A stretch of 64,000 nt of DNA from Serratia sp. FDAARGOS_506 (GTDB taxonomy: Bacteria; Pseudomonadota; Gammaproteobacteria; Enterobacterales; Enterobacteriaceae), in assembly GCF_003812745.1 (NCBI RefSeq), contig NZ_CP033831.1:4030001-4094000 (forward strand), in the 5' to 3' direction. The notes under the pieces are model-generated. The model saw only the letters and a list, made by a program, of their open reading frames with translations, made no database searches and was not told where the DNA came from. Both the position numbers and the translations under genes were made by a program. Positions 10,615 to 19,490 of this stretch are shown piece by piece; the first letter of the stretch is position 1, and each line of letters starts with the position of its first letter.

Positions 10615-11427
10615 ATGGAAACGCTGTTGGAAGTGCGCAACCTGAGTAAAACCTACCGCTACCGTACCGGGCTGTTCCGTCGCCAGCACGTCGAGGCGGT
10701 GAAATCGGTTAGCTTTACCCTGCGCGAAGGCCAGACGCTGGCGGTGATCGGCGAGAATGGCTCCGGCAAATCCACGCTGGCGAAGATGCTCTCCGGCATG
10801 GTGGAACCGACCGCCGGCGAACTGCTGATCGACGATCACCCGCTGGAATTTGGCGATTATCGCTACCGTAGCCAGCGCATTCGCATGATTTTTCAGGATC
10901 CGAGCACCTCGCTCAACCCGCGCCAACGCATCGGCCAACTGCTGGACGCGCCGCTGCGGCTGAACACCGATCTGGAACCCGCCGAGCGCGAGCAACGCAT
11001 CAACCAGACGCTGCGCCAGGTCGGCATGCTGCCGGATCACGCCTACTATTATCCGCACATGCTGGCTTCCGGGCAGAAACAGCGCGTCGCGCTGGCGCGT
11101 GCGCTGATCCTGCAGCCGAAAGTGATCGTCGCCGATGAGGCGCTGGCTTCGCTGGACATGTCGATGCGTTCGCAAATCATCAACCTGATGCTGGAACTGC
11201 AGGAAAAACACGGCATTGCCTATATCTATGTCACCCAGCACCTTGGCATGATGAAGCATATCAGCGACCAGGTGCTGGTGATGCACGAAGGGGAAATCGT
11301 CGAACGCGGCAGCACCGCCGAGGTATTGGCGGCGCCGTTGCACGAATTGACCAAGCGGCTTATCGCCAGCCATTTCGGCGAGGCGCTGACCGCCGATGCC
11401 TGGCGACGCGACGGCGGCCGTTTCTGA
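10615..11427 (+). CDS. sapF: SapF, second ABC ATPase of the Sap transporter
   Basis: A 270-residue ATPase with Walker A GENGSGKST and Walker B VIVADEALASLD. The signature is degenerate (LASGQKQRVALARAL). It pairs with SapD. It lies one base after sapD and closes the operon before a clear terminator at 11446-11467. Confidence 0.95.
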   Translation: METLLEVRNLSKTYRYRTGLFRRQHVEAVKSVSFTLREGQTLAVIGENGSGKSTLAKMLSGMVEPTAGELLIDDHPLEFGDYRYRSQRIRMIFQDPSTSLNPRQRIGQLLDAPLRLNTDLEPAEREQRINQTLRQVGMLPDHAYYYPHMLASGQKQRVALARALILQPKVIVADEALASLDMSMRSQIINLMLELQEKHGIAYIYVTQHLGMMKHISDQVLVMHEGEIVERGSTAEVLAAPLHELTKRLIASHFGEALTADAWRRDGGRF

Positions 11428-11445
11428 GCCACGGCTGTACATGCA

Positions 11446-11467
11446 AACCCGCTGCGGCGGGTTTTTT
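11446..11467 (+). terminator. Rho-independent terminator of sapABCDF
   Basis: Stem AACCCGC/GCGGGTT with loop TGCG and a following T-run, 18 bases after the sapF stop. Confidence 0.92.
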
Positions 11468-11648
11468 ATTGCCGTGCGCGCCTGCCGCTTAGCGAGAAAG
11501 CGCACATACAAATTACATTATTGTTATATATCCTTATATTTTATTCCTTTCAGTTATTGATTAGTCCGTAACATTATTTTATCTCGCCTGGGCGATCGGT
11601 GAAGATATCCCCTACGTTGAGCCTCTCATACGACAGGATATCGCACTG

Positions 11649-11750
11649 ATGAACAGCCTTCGCCATCGCCACCTCACGCAGTTTCTGCTCACGCTGGCCG
11701 CCGGTTTCTCTGTTTACGGCCACGCGCTGTACTGCGATGAGCTGCGCTAA
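11649..11750 (+). CDS. possible 33-residue leader peptide upstream of the CMD-family gene
   Basis: An ATG-TAA frame of 33 codons starting MNSLRHRHLTQFLL and ending HALYCDELR. It has a His/Arg-rich start, a hydrophobic middle and a single cysteine five residues from the end. The ribosome site is weak (AGGA, 10 bases upstream). It lies in the 421-base gap between sapF and the CMD gene, behind an AT-rich stretch (11510-11580) that could hold a promoter. Two GC-rich inverted repeats lie between its stop and the next gene. The layout resembles leader-peptide control, but nothing proves it is translated. Confidence 0.35.
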   Translation: MNSLRHRHLTQFLLTLAAGFSVYGHALYCDELR

Positions 11751-11792
11751 ATCCGCCTTTCGCCCCGCCTGCGGGCATGTTGCCTCTTTGTC

Positions 11793-11823
11793 CAGCCGCC
11801 GCTGCCGTATGTACCGGCGGCTG
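11793..11823 (+). promoter_or_regulatory. perfect 9-bp hairpin just before the CMD-family gene
   Basis: CAGCCGCCG (11793-11801) and CGGCGGCTG (11815-11823) form a perfect stem with a 13-base loop, ending 25 bases before the next ATG. A second, smaller CCCGC/GCGGG stem lies at about 11763-11774. No T-run follows, so it is not an ordinary terminator. It could affect translation or read-through of the following gene. Confidence 0.5.
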
Positions 11824-11848
11824 TTGACCGTGATTAAGGATTGACCCC

Positions 11849-13033
11849 ATGGAACGACTCCGTCGACAACATAACGCCCAGTGGTATCACGAAACCCAAA
11901 GCAGCGTGCGTGGCGATGCGCCGTTGGAGCCGCAGGCGGCTACCCTGCGCGATCGTTTTTTGCTGGGGCTGGGCGCCTTCGCCGATGAAGCGTTAAATAG
12001 CGCGCTCAGCGCCCGAGCTGGGGTATTCAACGCCTCACTGGCCAGCTACCACGCCCTGTTTCCCGACCAGGTGTCGTTATCACGATACGTGACATTGTCA
12101 CCATACGATCGCCTCAGCACCGCGCTTACCGTCGCTCAGGTGACCGGCGTGCAGTCACTTTGTAGCCACTACGCCGCCCGCCTCGCCCCGTTGCACAGCC
12201 CGGACGCCTCCCGGGAAAGCAATATCCGCCTCGCCCAGATCACCCAATACGCTCGCCAACTCGCCAGCCAGCCCACGCTGATTTGCCGCAAGGCGCTGCA
12301 ACAGCTTGGCGATGTCGGGCTGAGCCCGGCGGATATTGTCACCTTCTCGCAGGTCATCGGTTTTGTCAGCTATCAGGCGCGCGTAGTGGCGGGTGTGGCG
12401 GCGTTGGCCGGCCGACCGGCGGTGGTGGTGCCCGGTTTCCCTAATGTCGAAGACGCCGATGGTATCGCTTTCAGCACCGAAGAGTTGAGCTGGACTGCAC
12501 GCCTGCCGCCGATTGACGTGGAAACTGCCGCCGCTGAACAGCTTGACGTGCTGGATCAGAGCCATCCGCAGGCGCGCGCCGAATCTTACTATCTGCTGTT
12601 GGCGCACGATGCCGCCGCACTGCGCGAGCGCAACGGCGTGTTCAACGGCATCAATGCCGAAGGGTATGGGTTATCGAGCCGCTTGAAAGCGCTGGCGACG
12701 CTGGCGGTCTCGCGCATCAACGGCAGCCGTTACTGTGCGGCTACCGTTGCGCAAGAGCTACAGGATGACGGACTGGCCCAGGCGCTGTTCAGCGGGCTGC
12801 CTCAGGGGGTGGCGTCTACCGAGGATACGGTCAAACGCGCTGTGATCCACACCGCCGCTGAACTGACGCGCGCACCGGAGAAATTCACCCCGCAGAGCGT
12901 GCAACCGTTGTTCAACAGCGGCCTGAACCAGGCGCAGGCGCTGGAAGTGATCCTCACCGCCGCGCTCTACGGCTGGGAAAACCGCCTGCGCCAAACGCTG
13001 GGCGATGCCGAATCTTTCATCGCCGCCGACTGA
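11849..13033 (+). CDS. two-domain carboxymuconolactone-decarboxylase (CMD)/AhpD-like protein
   Basis: A 394-residue protein that looks like two fused CMD/AhpD-type helical domains. The N-terminal half (residues about 20-210) resembles the Avi_7170-type CMD family and the C-terminal half (about 215-390) the Avi_7169-type alkylhydroperoxidase family. These two are often neighbouring or fused genes. The usual CxxC redox pair of AhpD is not evident: a Cys-Ser-His-Tyr stretch occurs in the first half and a lone cysteine (GSRYCAATV) in the second. A peroxidase or decarboxylase role is therefore unproven. AAGGA precedes the ATG. It is convergent with the LysR gene. Confidence 0.65.
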   Translation: MERLRRQHNAQWYHETQSSVRGDAPLEPQAATLRDRFLLGLGAFADEALNSALSARAGVFNASLASYHALFPDQVSLSRYVTLSPYDRLSTALTVAQVTGVQSLCSHYAARLAPLHSPDASRESNIRLAQITQYARQLASQPTLICRKALQQLGDVGLSPADIVTFSQVIGFVSYQARVVAGVAALAGRPAVVVPGFPNVEDADGIAFSTEELSWTARLPPIDVETAAAEQLDVLDQSHPQARAESYYLLLAHDAAALRERNGVFNGINAEGYGLSSRLKALATLAVSRINGSRYCAATVAQELQDDGLAQALFSGLPQGVASTEDTVKRAVIHTAAELTRAPEKFTPQSVQPLFNSGLNQAQALEVILTAALYGWENRLRQTLGDAESFIAAD

Positions 13034-13076
13034 AGATCGCTACGCGGCCTGACTACCGGCCGCGATACGCCGCGTT

Positions 13077-13982
13077 TCAGACATTCTGCTGACGCAGCCA
13101 CTCGCTGGCGGCGTCGAAGAATTTTTGCGCCAGCGGCGTGGCGCGCTCCGCCATATCGACCACCACCGCCGCATGACGCGGCATGGCGCCGATGGCCACC
13201 GGACGCCGTTGCAACGCCGGCATCAGCGGCGATTGCAGCTGGCCGCGCGGGAACAACCCACAGCCCAGGCCGACGAAAATCCCCTCCAGCAGTTGGAAGA
13301 TCGAAGCGGTCTCCAGCCGCGTGTGCAGCGTTAACCCGGCGTCGCGGAAGTGCTGATCGAGATAGCGACGGAAATAACGCGTCGGCTCGGCCAGGCACAG
13401 CGGCAAAGCGGCCACCGCCTCCAGCGGCAACGGCGTATCGCCCACCAGCTTCGGGAAGTGTTGCGGATGAAATACCAACTCGACGCCGGTTTCCACCAGC
13501 GGTTGCGATTGGAAATGCAGCTCCTTCAAGGTCGACAGCTCGAAAAAGCCGATGCCGATGTCGACGGTATGCGCCGTCAGCGCCTCCAGCAGTTGATCGG
13601 CGCTCAGCACCGCCAGCCGATAATCGAGATGCGGGTAACGCTCGCTGACCGCCTTGAGCATTTCCGATACCGAGATACTGCACTGCGGCACCACGCCAAG
13701 ACGCAGCGTGCCGTGCAAGCCGTGCTTGAGCGACTCCACCTCCAGTTTCAGCCCCTGGTAAACCGAGACGATCTCACGCGCCCACGCCAGCACCCGCTCA
13801 CCTTCGGCAGTAAAACCACCGAAATGGTTGCCGCGGTTAATCAGCGAAACACCCAGCTCTTTTTCCAGATTTTTCAATCGCATGGACAGCGTCGGCTGGC
13901 TAACGAAGCTGGCCTCCGCCGCCCGGCCGAAGTGGCGTTCTCGTTCTAAATTACACAAATAAATCAGTTGTTTAATATCCAT
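13077..13982 (-). CDS. LysR-family transcriptional regulator
   Basis: A 301-residue protein starting MDIKQLIYLCNLERERHFGR. It has an N-terminal winged helix-turn-helix (residues about 1-60, with SQPTLSMRLKNLEKELG) and a LysR substrate-binding domain (about 90-300). The ATG at 13982 fits the family start; the frame is open far upstream but that is antisense to dacD. It is transcribed in the same direction as dacD, which lies upstream, and converges on the CMD gene. Its target is unknown. The ydeP-type gene across dacD is one possibility. Confidence 0.85.
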   Translation of the reverse strand: MDIKQLIYLCNLERERHFGRAAEASFVSQPTLSMRLKNLEKELGVSLINRGNHFGGFTAEGERVLAWAREIVSVYQGLKLEVESLKHGLHGTLRLGVVPQCSISVSEMLKAVSERYPHLDYRLAVLSADQLLEALTAHTVDIGIGFFELSTLKELHFQSQPLVETGVELVFHPQHFPKLVGDTPLPLEAVAALPLCLAEPTRYFRRYLDQHFRDAGLTLHTRLETASIFQLLEGIFVGLGCGLFPRGQLQSPLMPALQRRPVAIGAMPRHAAVVVDMAERATPLAQKFFDAASEWLRQQNV

Positions 13983-14047
13983 AGCGCGGCTCAATGATCG
14001 GCATTCGCGCTCAGTATACCACCGGGCGGCGGCGCCCGCCCGATGAG

Positions 14048-15217
14048 TCAGAGCTTCAGCTTCACGTAATCCACCAGGCGCGAGAACATGCCGCCCTGCG
14101 GCACCGCCTGCAGCGCCACCAGCGGCAGGGTTTTCACCACCTGGCCATTGTCGCTGATGCGGATCTCGCCGACGGTCTGCCCTTTGCCGATCGGTGCTTC
14201 CAGCCGCGCGGCATTGATCACGTACTGGGCCTTCAGCTTGTCCGCCTCGTTTTTCGGCAGGCTGAGCGACTGTTCTTGCGCGCTGCCGACAGGTAACCGG
14301 TGATTCTCGCCGTACCAGACCGGCTCTTCCCCCAGACTCTGGCCGGCGTTGAACAGGTGCACAGTAGTAAAGTCGCGCAGCCCCCAAGTTAATAGTTTAC
14401 GCGCCTGCTCCTCACGCCCTTTGGAGCTTTTGCCACCCATCACCACGGCGATCAAGCGGCGATCCCCTTCGGTGGCGGAGGCAATAATGTTGAAGCCGGC
14501 AGAGGCGGTATGCCCGGTTTTCAAGCCGTCGACGTGCAGCGTCTTATCCCACAGCAGGCCATTGCGGTTCTGCTGCGTAATGCCGTTCCAGGTCAGCGAC
14601 TTCTCGCTGTACATATGGTATTCCGCCGGCTCACTCATGATGATGGCGCGCGCAATCACCGCCAGATCGCCCGCGGTGGTGAACTGCCCAGGCGCATCCA
14701 GCCCGTGTACCGTTTCGAAATGGGTGTTCTGTAGGCCCAGCTGCGCACTCTTCTCGTTCATCAGCTTAACAAAGTTGGCCTGGCTGCCCGCCACATAGTC
14801 CGCCATTGCCACGCAGGCGTCGTTACCGGAATCGATGATGATGCCACGGCTGAGATCGCGCACCGTGACCCTGTCACCTGGCTTCAGGAACATCAAGGAA
14901 GACCCTTTGAACACCGGATTGCCCTGCGCCCAGGCGTCTTTCCCCACGGTGACGACATCGTCGAGGCCAATCTTGCGCTGGTCTAGCGCGTGGTCGATCA
15001 CTAACCCGGTCATGAGTTTGGTCAGGCTGGCCGGATTGCGCCGTTCGTCGGCATTGCCCGCAGCCAGCACCTGGCCGGTGGTGTAATCCATCAAAACGTA
15101 AGAGGCGGCGTCTATCGCCGGCGGGGTCATGGTGGGAAAATTGGGCGTCGTTTCCGCCGCCTGCGCCGCTAAGGGCAGTAATATACCGCCGATCACCACT
15201 GATACTGAACGCTTCAC
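14048..15217 (-). CDS. dacD: D-alanyl-D-alanine carboxypeptidase, PBP6b (DacD)
   Basis: A 389-residue class-5 low-molecular-weight penicillin-binding protein, close to E. coli DacD (388 residues). Motifs: SxxK at S64-K67 (ASLTK), SGN (IDSGNDACV) and KTG (GLKTGHT). A signal peptide ends near AAQAA, and a C-terminal amphipathic helix (SRLVDYVKLKL) anchors the protein to the inner membrane. It trims the terminal D-Ala from peptidoglycan pentapeptides. The start is GTG at 15217, preceded by GAGGA; no ATG fits the family N-terminus. Confidence 0.93.
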   Translation of the reverse strand: MKRSVSVVIGGILLPLAAQAAETTPNFPTMTPPAIDAASYVLMDYTTGQVLAAGNADERRNPASLTKLMTGLVIDHALDQRKIGLDDVVTVGKDAWAQGNPVFKGSSLMFLKPGDRVTVRDLSRGIIIDSGNDACVAMADYVAGSQANFVKLMNEKSAQLGLQNTHFETVHGLDAPGQFTTAGDLAVIARAIIMSEPAEYHMYSEKSLTWNGITQQNRNGLLWDKTLHVDGLKTGHTASAGFNIIASATEGDRRLIAVVMGGKSSKGREEQARKLLTWGLRDFTTVHLFNAGQSLGEEPVWYGENHRLPVGSAQEQSLSLPKNEADKLKAQYVINAARLEAPIGKGQTVGEIRISDNGQVVKTLPLVALQAVPQGGMFSRLVDYVKLKL

Positions 15218-15499
15218 GCTGTGTTCCTCAGGCCCGCAGGCTGAATAAAATGCCAATATAATCCGCGAGATAGACTGCATTAATTCACTTTCAGACGAAA
15301 CCATTACTCTTTTGCAGCGGGTGTCTTTATGCAACCATTTGTTTACGGCGCCGCCCGCCAGCGATAGATGCGCTCTATGCCGCCATTGCCCCATTCGATT
15401 AGACGCCACCCCGCAGCGCCCCTAAACTTGTGACATAAATACGCAAGACGCATAAAAAAGCGTTTACTTTTTAGCTACAACCACCTGCGAAGTGTCACC

Positions 15500-17806
15500 A
15501 TGAAATTCAAACCGTCAATCAAGCCTTATACCGGCCCGGCGGGCGGCTGGGGTTCGCTTGAAGCCACCACCCGCTTTGTCCTCGACAGTAAACAAACGCT
15601 AAAAAACATGCGCAACCTGATGCGCGTCAACAAGGCTCGCGGCTTCGACTGCCCTGGTTGCGCCTGGGGCGACGACAACCACAGCACTTTCAGCTTCTGC
15701 GAAAACGGCGCCAAAGCGGTCAGTTGGGAAGCGACGCGCAGTGCCGTGGAGCCCGAGTTCTTCGCCACCCACAGCGTCAGCACCCTGCAGCAGCAGAGCG
15801 ACTATTTCCTCGAGTATCAGGGGCGCCTCACCCATCCGATGCGCTACAACGCCGAAACTGACCACTATGAACCTATCCATTGGCCGGACGCGCTGGCGCT
15901 GATCGCCAAGCACATCAACGGCATGGACAATCCGAACCAGATCGAGCTGTATACCTCGGGCCGGGCCAGCAACGAAGCGTCGTACCTTTATCAGCTGTTT
16001 GGCCGCATGCTTGGCACCAGTAATTTCCCCGACTGTTCCAATATGTGCCACGAAGCGAGCGGCGTTGGCCTGAAGCAGAGCATCGGCGTCGGCAAAGGCA
16101 CCATCCGCATCGATGATTTCGAAAAGGCCGACGCCATCTTCGTGTTTGGCCAAAACCCCGGCACCAACCACCCGCGCATGCTGCACAGCCTGAAAAACGC
16201 CGCCCGACGCGGCGCGCGCATCGTAAGCTTCAACACCCTGCGCGAGCGCGGGCTGGAAAGGTTCGCCGATCCGCAGGATCCGGTACAAATGCTGACGCCA
16301 AAATCCTCGCCGATCAGCTCTTCCTATTACCAACCGAATCTGGGCGGCGATATGGCGGCGGTGCGCGGCATGGTGAAAGCCCTGCTGGAAACCCACCGTC
16401 AGCGCCTGGCCGCCGGTGAACCCGCCTTGTTCGACCTGGCGTTTATCGAACAGCACAGCGTTGGCGTAGAGGCTTACCTGGCGCAAGTGGACGCCACCGA
16501 GTGGCAGACCATTACCGCGCAGTCAGGCCTGAGCGAAGCGCAGCTGCGCCAGGCGGCGGCCACTTACCAGGGCGCCGAGCGGGTGATCTGCACCTGGGCG
16601 ATGGGCGTGACTCAGCATAAGCACTCTATTGCGACGGTGCGTGAAATCACCAACCTGCAGCTGTTGTTCGGGCAACTGGGCAAACCGGGCGCCGGTTTGT
16701 GCCCGGTACGCGGCCACAGCAACGTCCAGGGCAACCGCACCATGGGGATCGACGAGAAGTCGCCCAAGGCGCTGCTCGACAGCCTGGAACGCCACTTTAA
16801 CTTCACCGCCAATCGCGCGGTGGGCCACAACACGGTGGAAGCGATCGAAGCGATGCTGCGCGGCGAAGTGAAAGTGCTGATCGCGCTGGGGGGCAATCTG
16901 GCCGCCGCGGCGCCGGACACCGAGCGCACCGCCCGCGCCCTGCGCAACTGCGATTTGACGGTGCACATCAGCACCAAACTTAACCGCAGCCACCTGGTGA
17001 CCGGCAAAGATGCGCTGATCCTGCCAACGCTCGGCCGCACCGAACTGGACATGCAAGCCAGCGGCTCGCAGTACATTACGGTCGAGGATTCGTTCAGCAT
17101 GGTGCACGCCTCGGAAGGTATCGGCAAGCCGCTGGCGGAGACCCAACGTTCGGAGACGGCGATCGTCTGCGGCATCGCCGACGCGGTGCTGGGCACCCAG
17201 CAGCTGGATTGGCTGGAATTGGCCGACGACTATTCGTTGATCCGCGATCACATTGCCGCCACCATTCCCGGTTTCGAGGATTTCAACCGGCGCTGCGACC
17301 AGCCCGGTGGCTTCTACCTGGGCAATGCCGCCGCCGAACTGCGCTTCGCCACGCCGAGCGGCAAGGCAGAGTTCAGCGCCGCCGCGCTGCCGACTACCCT
17401 GTTCCCGCAGCTGGGCAGCGAGAAAGCGCCGTTCACCCTGCAAACGCTGCGCTCACACGATCAGTACAACACCACTATCTATGGTCTGGATGACCGCTAC
17501 CGCGGCGTTTACGGCCAACGTGAGGTGCTGTTCATCCATCCGGAAGATCTGGCGGCGCTGGGCCTGCAGGATGGCGAACGGGTAGAGATAGAAACCCTGT
17601 GGAACGACGGCGTGGTGCGTAAAGTGGATGGGTTCAAGCTGGTGAGTTACGACATCCCGCGTGGCAACCTGGCAGCCTACTACCCGGAAACCAACCCGCT
17701 GGTGCCACTGGCCAGCTTCGGCGACGGTACCGGTACCCCGACCTCGAAGTCGATCCCGGTGGTGATTCGCCGCAGCGAACAGCAGCCTTCGCTGCGCATC
17801 GCCTGA
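15500..17806 (+). CDS. ydeP: FdhF/YdeP-family molybdopterin oxidoreductase
   Basis: A 768-residue molybdopterin oxidoreductase of the FdhF/YdeP group. It has an N-terminal CPGC stretch (residues about 51-54), the molybdopterin domains in the middle, and a molydopterin-dinucleotide-binding domain at the C-terminus (about 640-755). At the position where formate dehydrogenase H has selenocysteine it has cysteine (SNMCHEASG). In E. coli YdeP is tied to acid resistance, but its substrate is not known. It is divergent from dacD across a 282-base gap and nearly touches the LysR gene at its end. Confidence 0.85.
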   Translation: MKFKPSIKPYTGPAGGWGSLEATTRFVLDSKQTLKNMRNLMRVNKARGFDCPGCAWGDDNHSTFSFCENGAKAVSWEATRSAVEPEFFATHSVSTLQQQSDYFLEYQGRLTHPMRYNAETDHYEPIHWPDALALIAKHINGMDNPNQIELYTSGRASNEASYLYQLFGRMLGTSNFPDCSNMCHEASGVGLKQSIGVGKGTIRIDDFEKADAIFVFGQNPGTNHPRMLHSLKNAARRGARIVSFNTLRERGLERFADPQDPVQMLTPKSSPISSSYYQPNLGGDMAAVRGMVKALLETHRQRLAAGEPALFDLAFIEQHSVGVEAYLAQVDATEWQTITAQSGLSEAQLRQAAATYQGAERVICTWAMGVTQHKHSIATVREITNLQLLFGQLGKPGAGLCPVRGHSNVQGNRTMGIDEKSPKALLDSLERHFNFTANRAVGHNTVEAIEAMLRGEVKVLIALGGNLAAAAPDTERTARALRNCDLTVHISTKLNRSHLVTGKDALILPTLGRTELDMQASGSQYITVEDSFSMVHASEGIGKPLAETQRSETAIVCGIADAVLGTQQLDWLELADDYSLIRDHIAATIPGFEDFNRRCDQPGGFYLGNAAAELRFATPSGKAEFSAAALPTTLFPQLGSEKAPFTLQTLRSHDQYNTTIYGLDDRYRGVYGQREVLFIHPEDLAALGLQDGERVEIETLWNDGVVRKVDGFKLVSYDIPRGNLAAYYPETNPLVPLASFGDGTGTPTSKSIPVVIRRSEQQPSLRIA

Positions 17807-17821
17807 AAACGCGCGCCCGGT

Positions 17822-18676
17822 TCACACCGGGCGCGCCAATATCTCCAGGATGGTCTGCAGCTCGTCCGACAGCTGATGCCGTCGCCAGACGAAATACAGA
17901 TCGCTCACCCCCTCCTCGCCCATTTCCACCACCTTTAGCCCCGGCGCCGGCAAGATCAGCGGCAGCAGCGAGCCGGGGACGCAGGCGACGCCACAACCGG
18001 CCTGCACGCAGGCCGCCATCGCGGCATAAGACTCCATTTCCAGCGTCATGCGCGGTTTCAGCCCGCGTGAAGCCAGCCAGTGATCCACCTTCAGGCGAAA
18101 CGAACATTCGCGGCTGAACGTGTAAAACTCCAGCGGCGCCAGCGTGGCGGCGTCGGGTTCCCCGGTATCGGCCGGCATCAGCAATACCAGCCGTTCATCG
18201 AAGGCCTTTTGGCTGGCCAGCAGCGGGTGTTCAATTGGGCCGTCGGTGATCGCCAGGTCAAGATCGCTGTCAATCAGCATGCGTTCCAGCACCAGCGAGT
18301 CACGGCTCAGCACGTTGATGTGCAGATGAGGCTGTAAACGGCGCAGCCGGGCAATGCGCGCCGGTAAATGGCTGACCAGCGAGAAATCCAGCGCCCCAAG
18401 GTTCAGCAGCCCATGCTGATGCTCGCCGGCGAACAGCTGCTTGCTGCGCTCCGCCTGCGCCACAATGTCGCGCGCCTGCTGATAGAACAGCCGCCCTTTG
18501 GGATTGACGTACAGCCGGTTCTTGTCGCGGAAAAACAGCTCGCCGCCCAGCGACTCTTCCAGTTCGCGCAGCCGCAGCGTGACGTTGGAAGGTACGCAGT
18601 GCAACTCGCGTGCAGCGGCGGCGATGGTTTTATGCTCCACCACGGTGCAGAAAAACTTCAGTTGGCTCAGCTTCAT
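17822..18676 (-). CDS. LysR-family transcriptional regulator
   Basis: A 284-residue protein starting MKLSQLKFFCTVVEHKTIAA. Winged helix-turn-helix at residues 1-60 and a substrate-binding domain at about 90-280. The ATG at 18676 is chosen because it gives the standard family start; 13 further codons are open upstream. It is divergent from the glyoxalase gene across a 99-base AT-rich gap, so it may regulate that gene and itself. It converges on ydeP. Confidence 0.85.
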   Translation of the reverse strand: MKLSQLKFFCTVVEHKTIAAAARELHCVPSNVTLRLRELEESLGGELFFRDKNRLYVNPKGRLFYQQARDIVAQAERSKQLFAGEHQHGLLNLGALDFSLVSHLPARIARLRRLQPHLHINVLSRDSLVLERMLIDSDLDLAITDGPIEHPLLASQKAFDERLVLLMPADTGEPDAATLAPLEFYTFSRECSFRLKVDHWLASRGLKPRMTLEMESYAAMAACVQAGCGVACVPGSLLPLILPAPGLKVVEMGEEGVSDLYFVWRRHQLSDELQTILEILARPV

Positions 18677-18775
18677 CGAACATTCACTTTTAGTTATCGT
18701 TTTAGTTAAAAACAATCACTTTAGATTAGCATCGATTTCACCTACAGTCTGCCGACACCCTGAGGAGGATCTCTG

Positions 18776-19303
18776 ATGCCACTGAATGACCTACTGACGC
18801 TGCCCGGCGTGGCGGCCCAACCGGACGCGGTAACCGACGGTTACGTGTTCAACCACACCATGATCCGCGTGAAGGATCTGACCAAAGCGCTGGATTTCTA
18901 CACCCGCGTGCTGGGCTTTACCCCGGTCTATCTGGAAACGTTCGAAGAAGCCGCTTTTACCATCTGCTACCTGACGCGCAGCCCGCGTGAACAGATCCCG
19001 CAGGACGACGACGAGCGCAAGCGCTGGGCGCTGAGCCAGCCGGGCATTCTCGAGCTGACCCATAACCACGGCACCGAAAATCAGGCGGATTTCCACTACC
19101 ACAACGGCAACGGCGAGCCGCGCGGCTTTGGCCACCTGTGCGTCACGGTGCCGGACGTGCGCGCCGCCTGCGAGCGGTTTGAGCGCCTCGGCGTTACCTT
19201 CCAGAAGCGCCTGCATGAAGGCCGCATGAACTACGTGGCGTTCATTCGCGATCCGGACGATTACTGGATTGAAATCCTGCAGCCGACGCCGCTGCAGGAC
19301 TGA
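18776..19303 (+). CDS. gloA: glyoxalase I (lactoylglutathione lyase), long form
   Basis: A 175-residue vicinal-oxygen-chelate protein. The four expected metal ligands can be seen: H27 (FNHTMIRV), E93 (GILELTH), H120 (GFGHLCV) and E166 (YWIEIL). Glyoxalase I converts the methylglyoxal-glutathione hemithioacetal to S-lactoylglutathione. At 175 residues, with an N-terminal extension and an insertion, it resembles the longer zinc-type enzymes of eukaryotes and Pseudomonas more than the 135-residue nickel-type E. coli GloA. It may be a second, paralogous enzyme. A very strong GAGGAGG lies before the ATG. Confidence 0.85.
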   Translation: MPLNDLLTLPGVAAQPDAVTDGYVFNHTMIRVKDLTKALDFYTRVLGFTPVYLETFEEAAFTICYLTRSPREQIPQDDDERKRWALSQPGILELTHNHGTENQADFHYHNGNGEPRGFGHLCVTVPDVRAACERFERLGVTFQKRLHEGRMNYVAFIRDPDDYWIEILQPTPLQD

Positions 19304-19320
19304 TTGTCACCCGCCCTTCA

Positions 19321-19345
19321 CCCCGGCCTTCGCGCCGGGGTTTTT
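19321..19345 (+). terminator. Rho-independent terminator after the glyoxalase gene
   Basis: Stem CCCCGGC/GCCGGGG with a six-base loop and five T, 17 bases after the stop. Confidence 0.92.
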
Positions 19346-19490
19346 CATCGATAGCGTTTCGATTGACCATTCTTGCGCAAAATCGCGTGGCAACGCGGGG
19401 TTCCGTGACGTTAGGCTTGCTCGCAGCGGGTGATTCGCGTAAAACTGTCAGCCGCAAATCTTGCCACTCACAACCCATTCACTGGACGAT

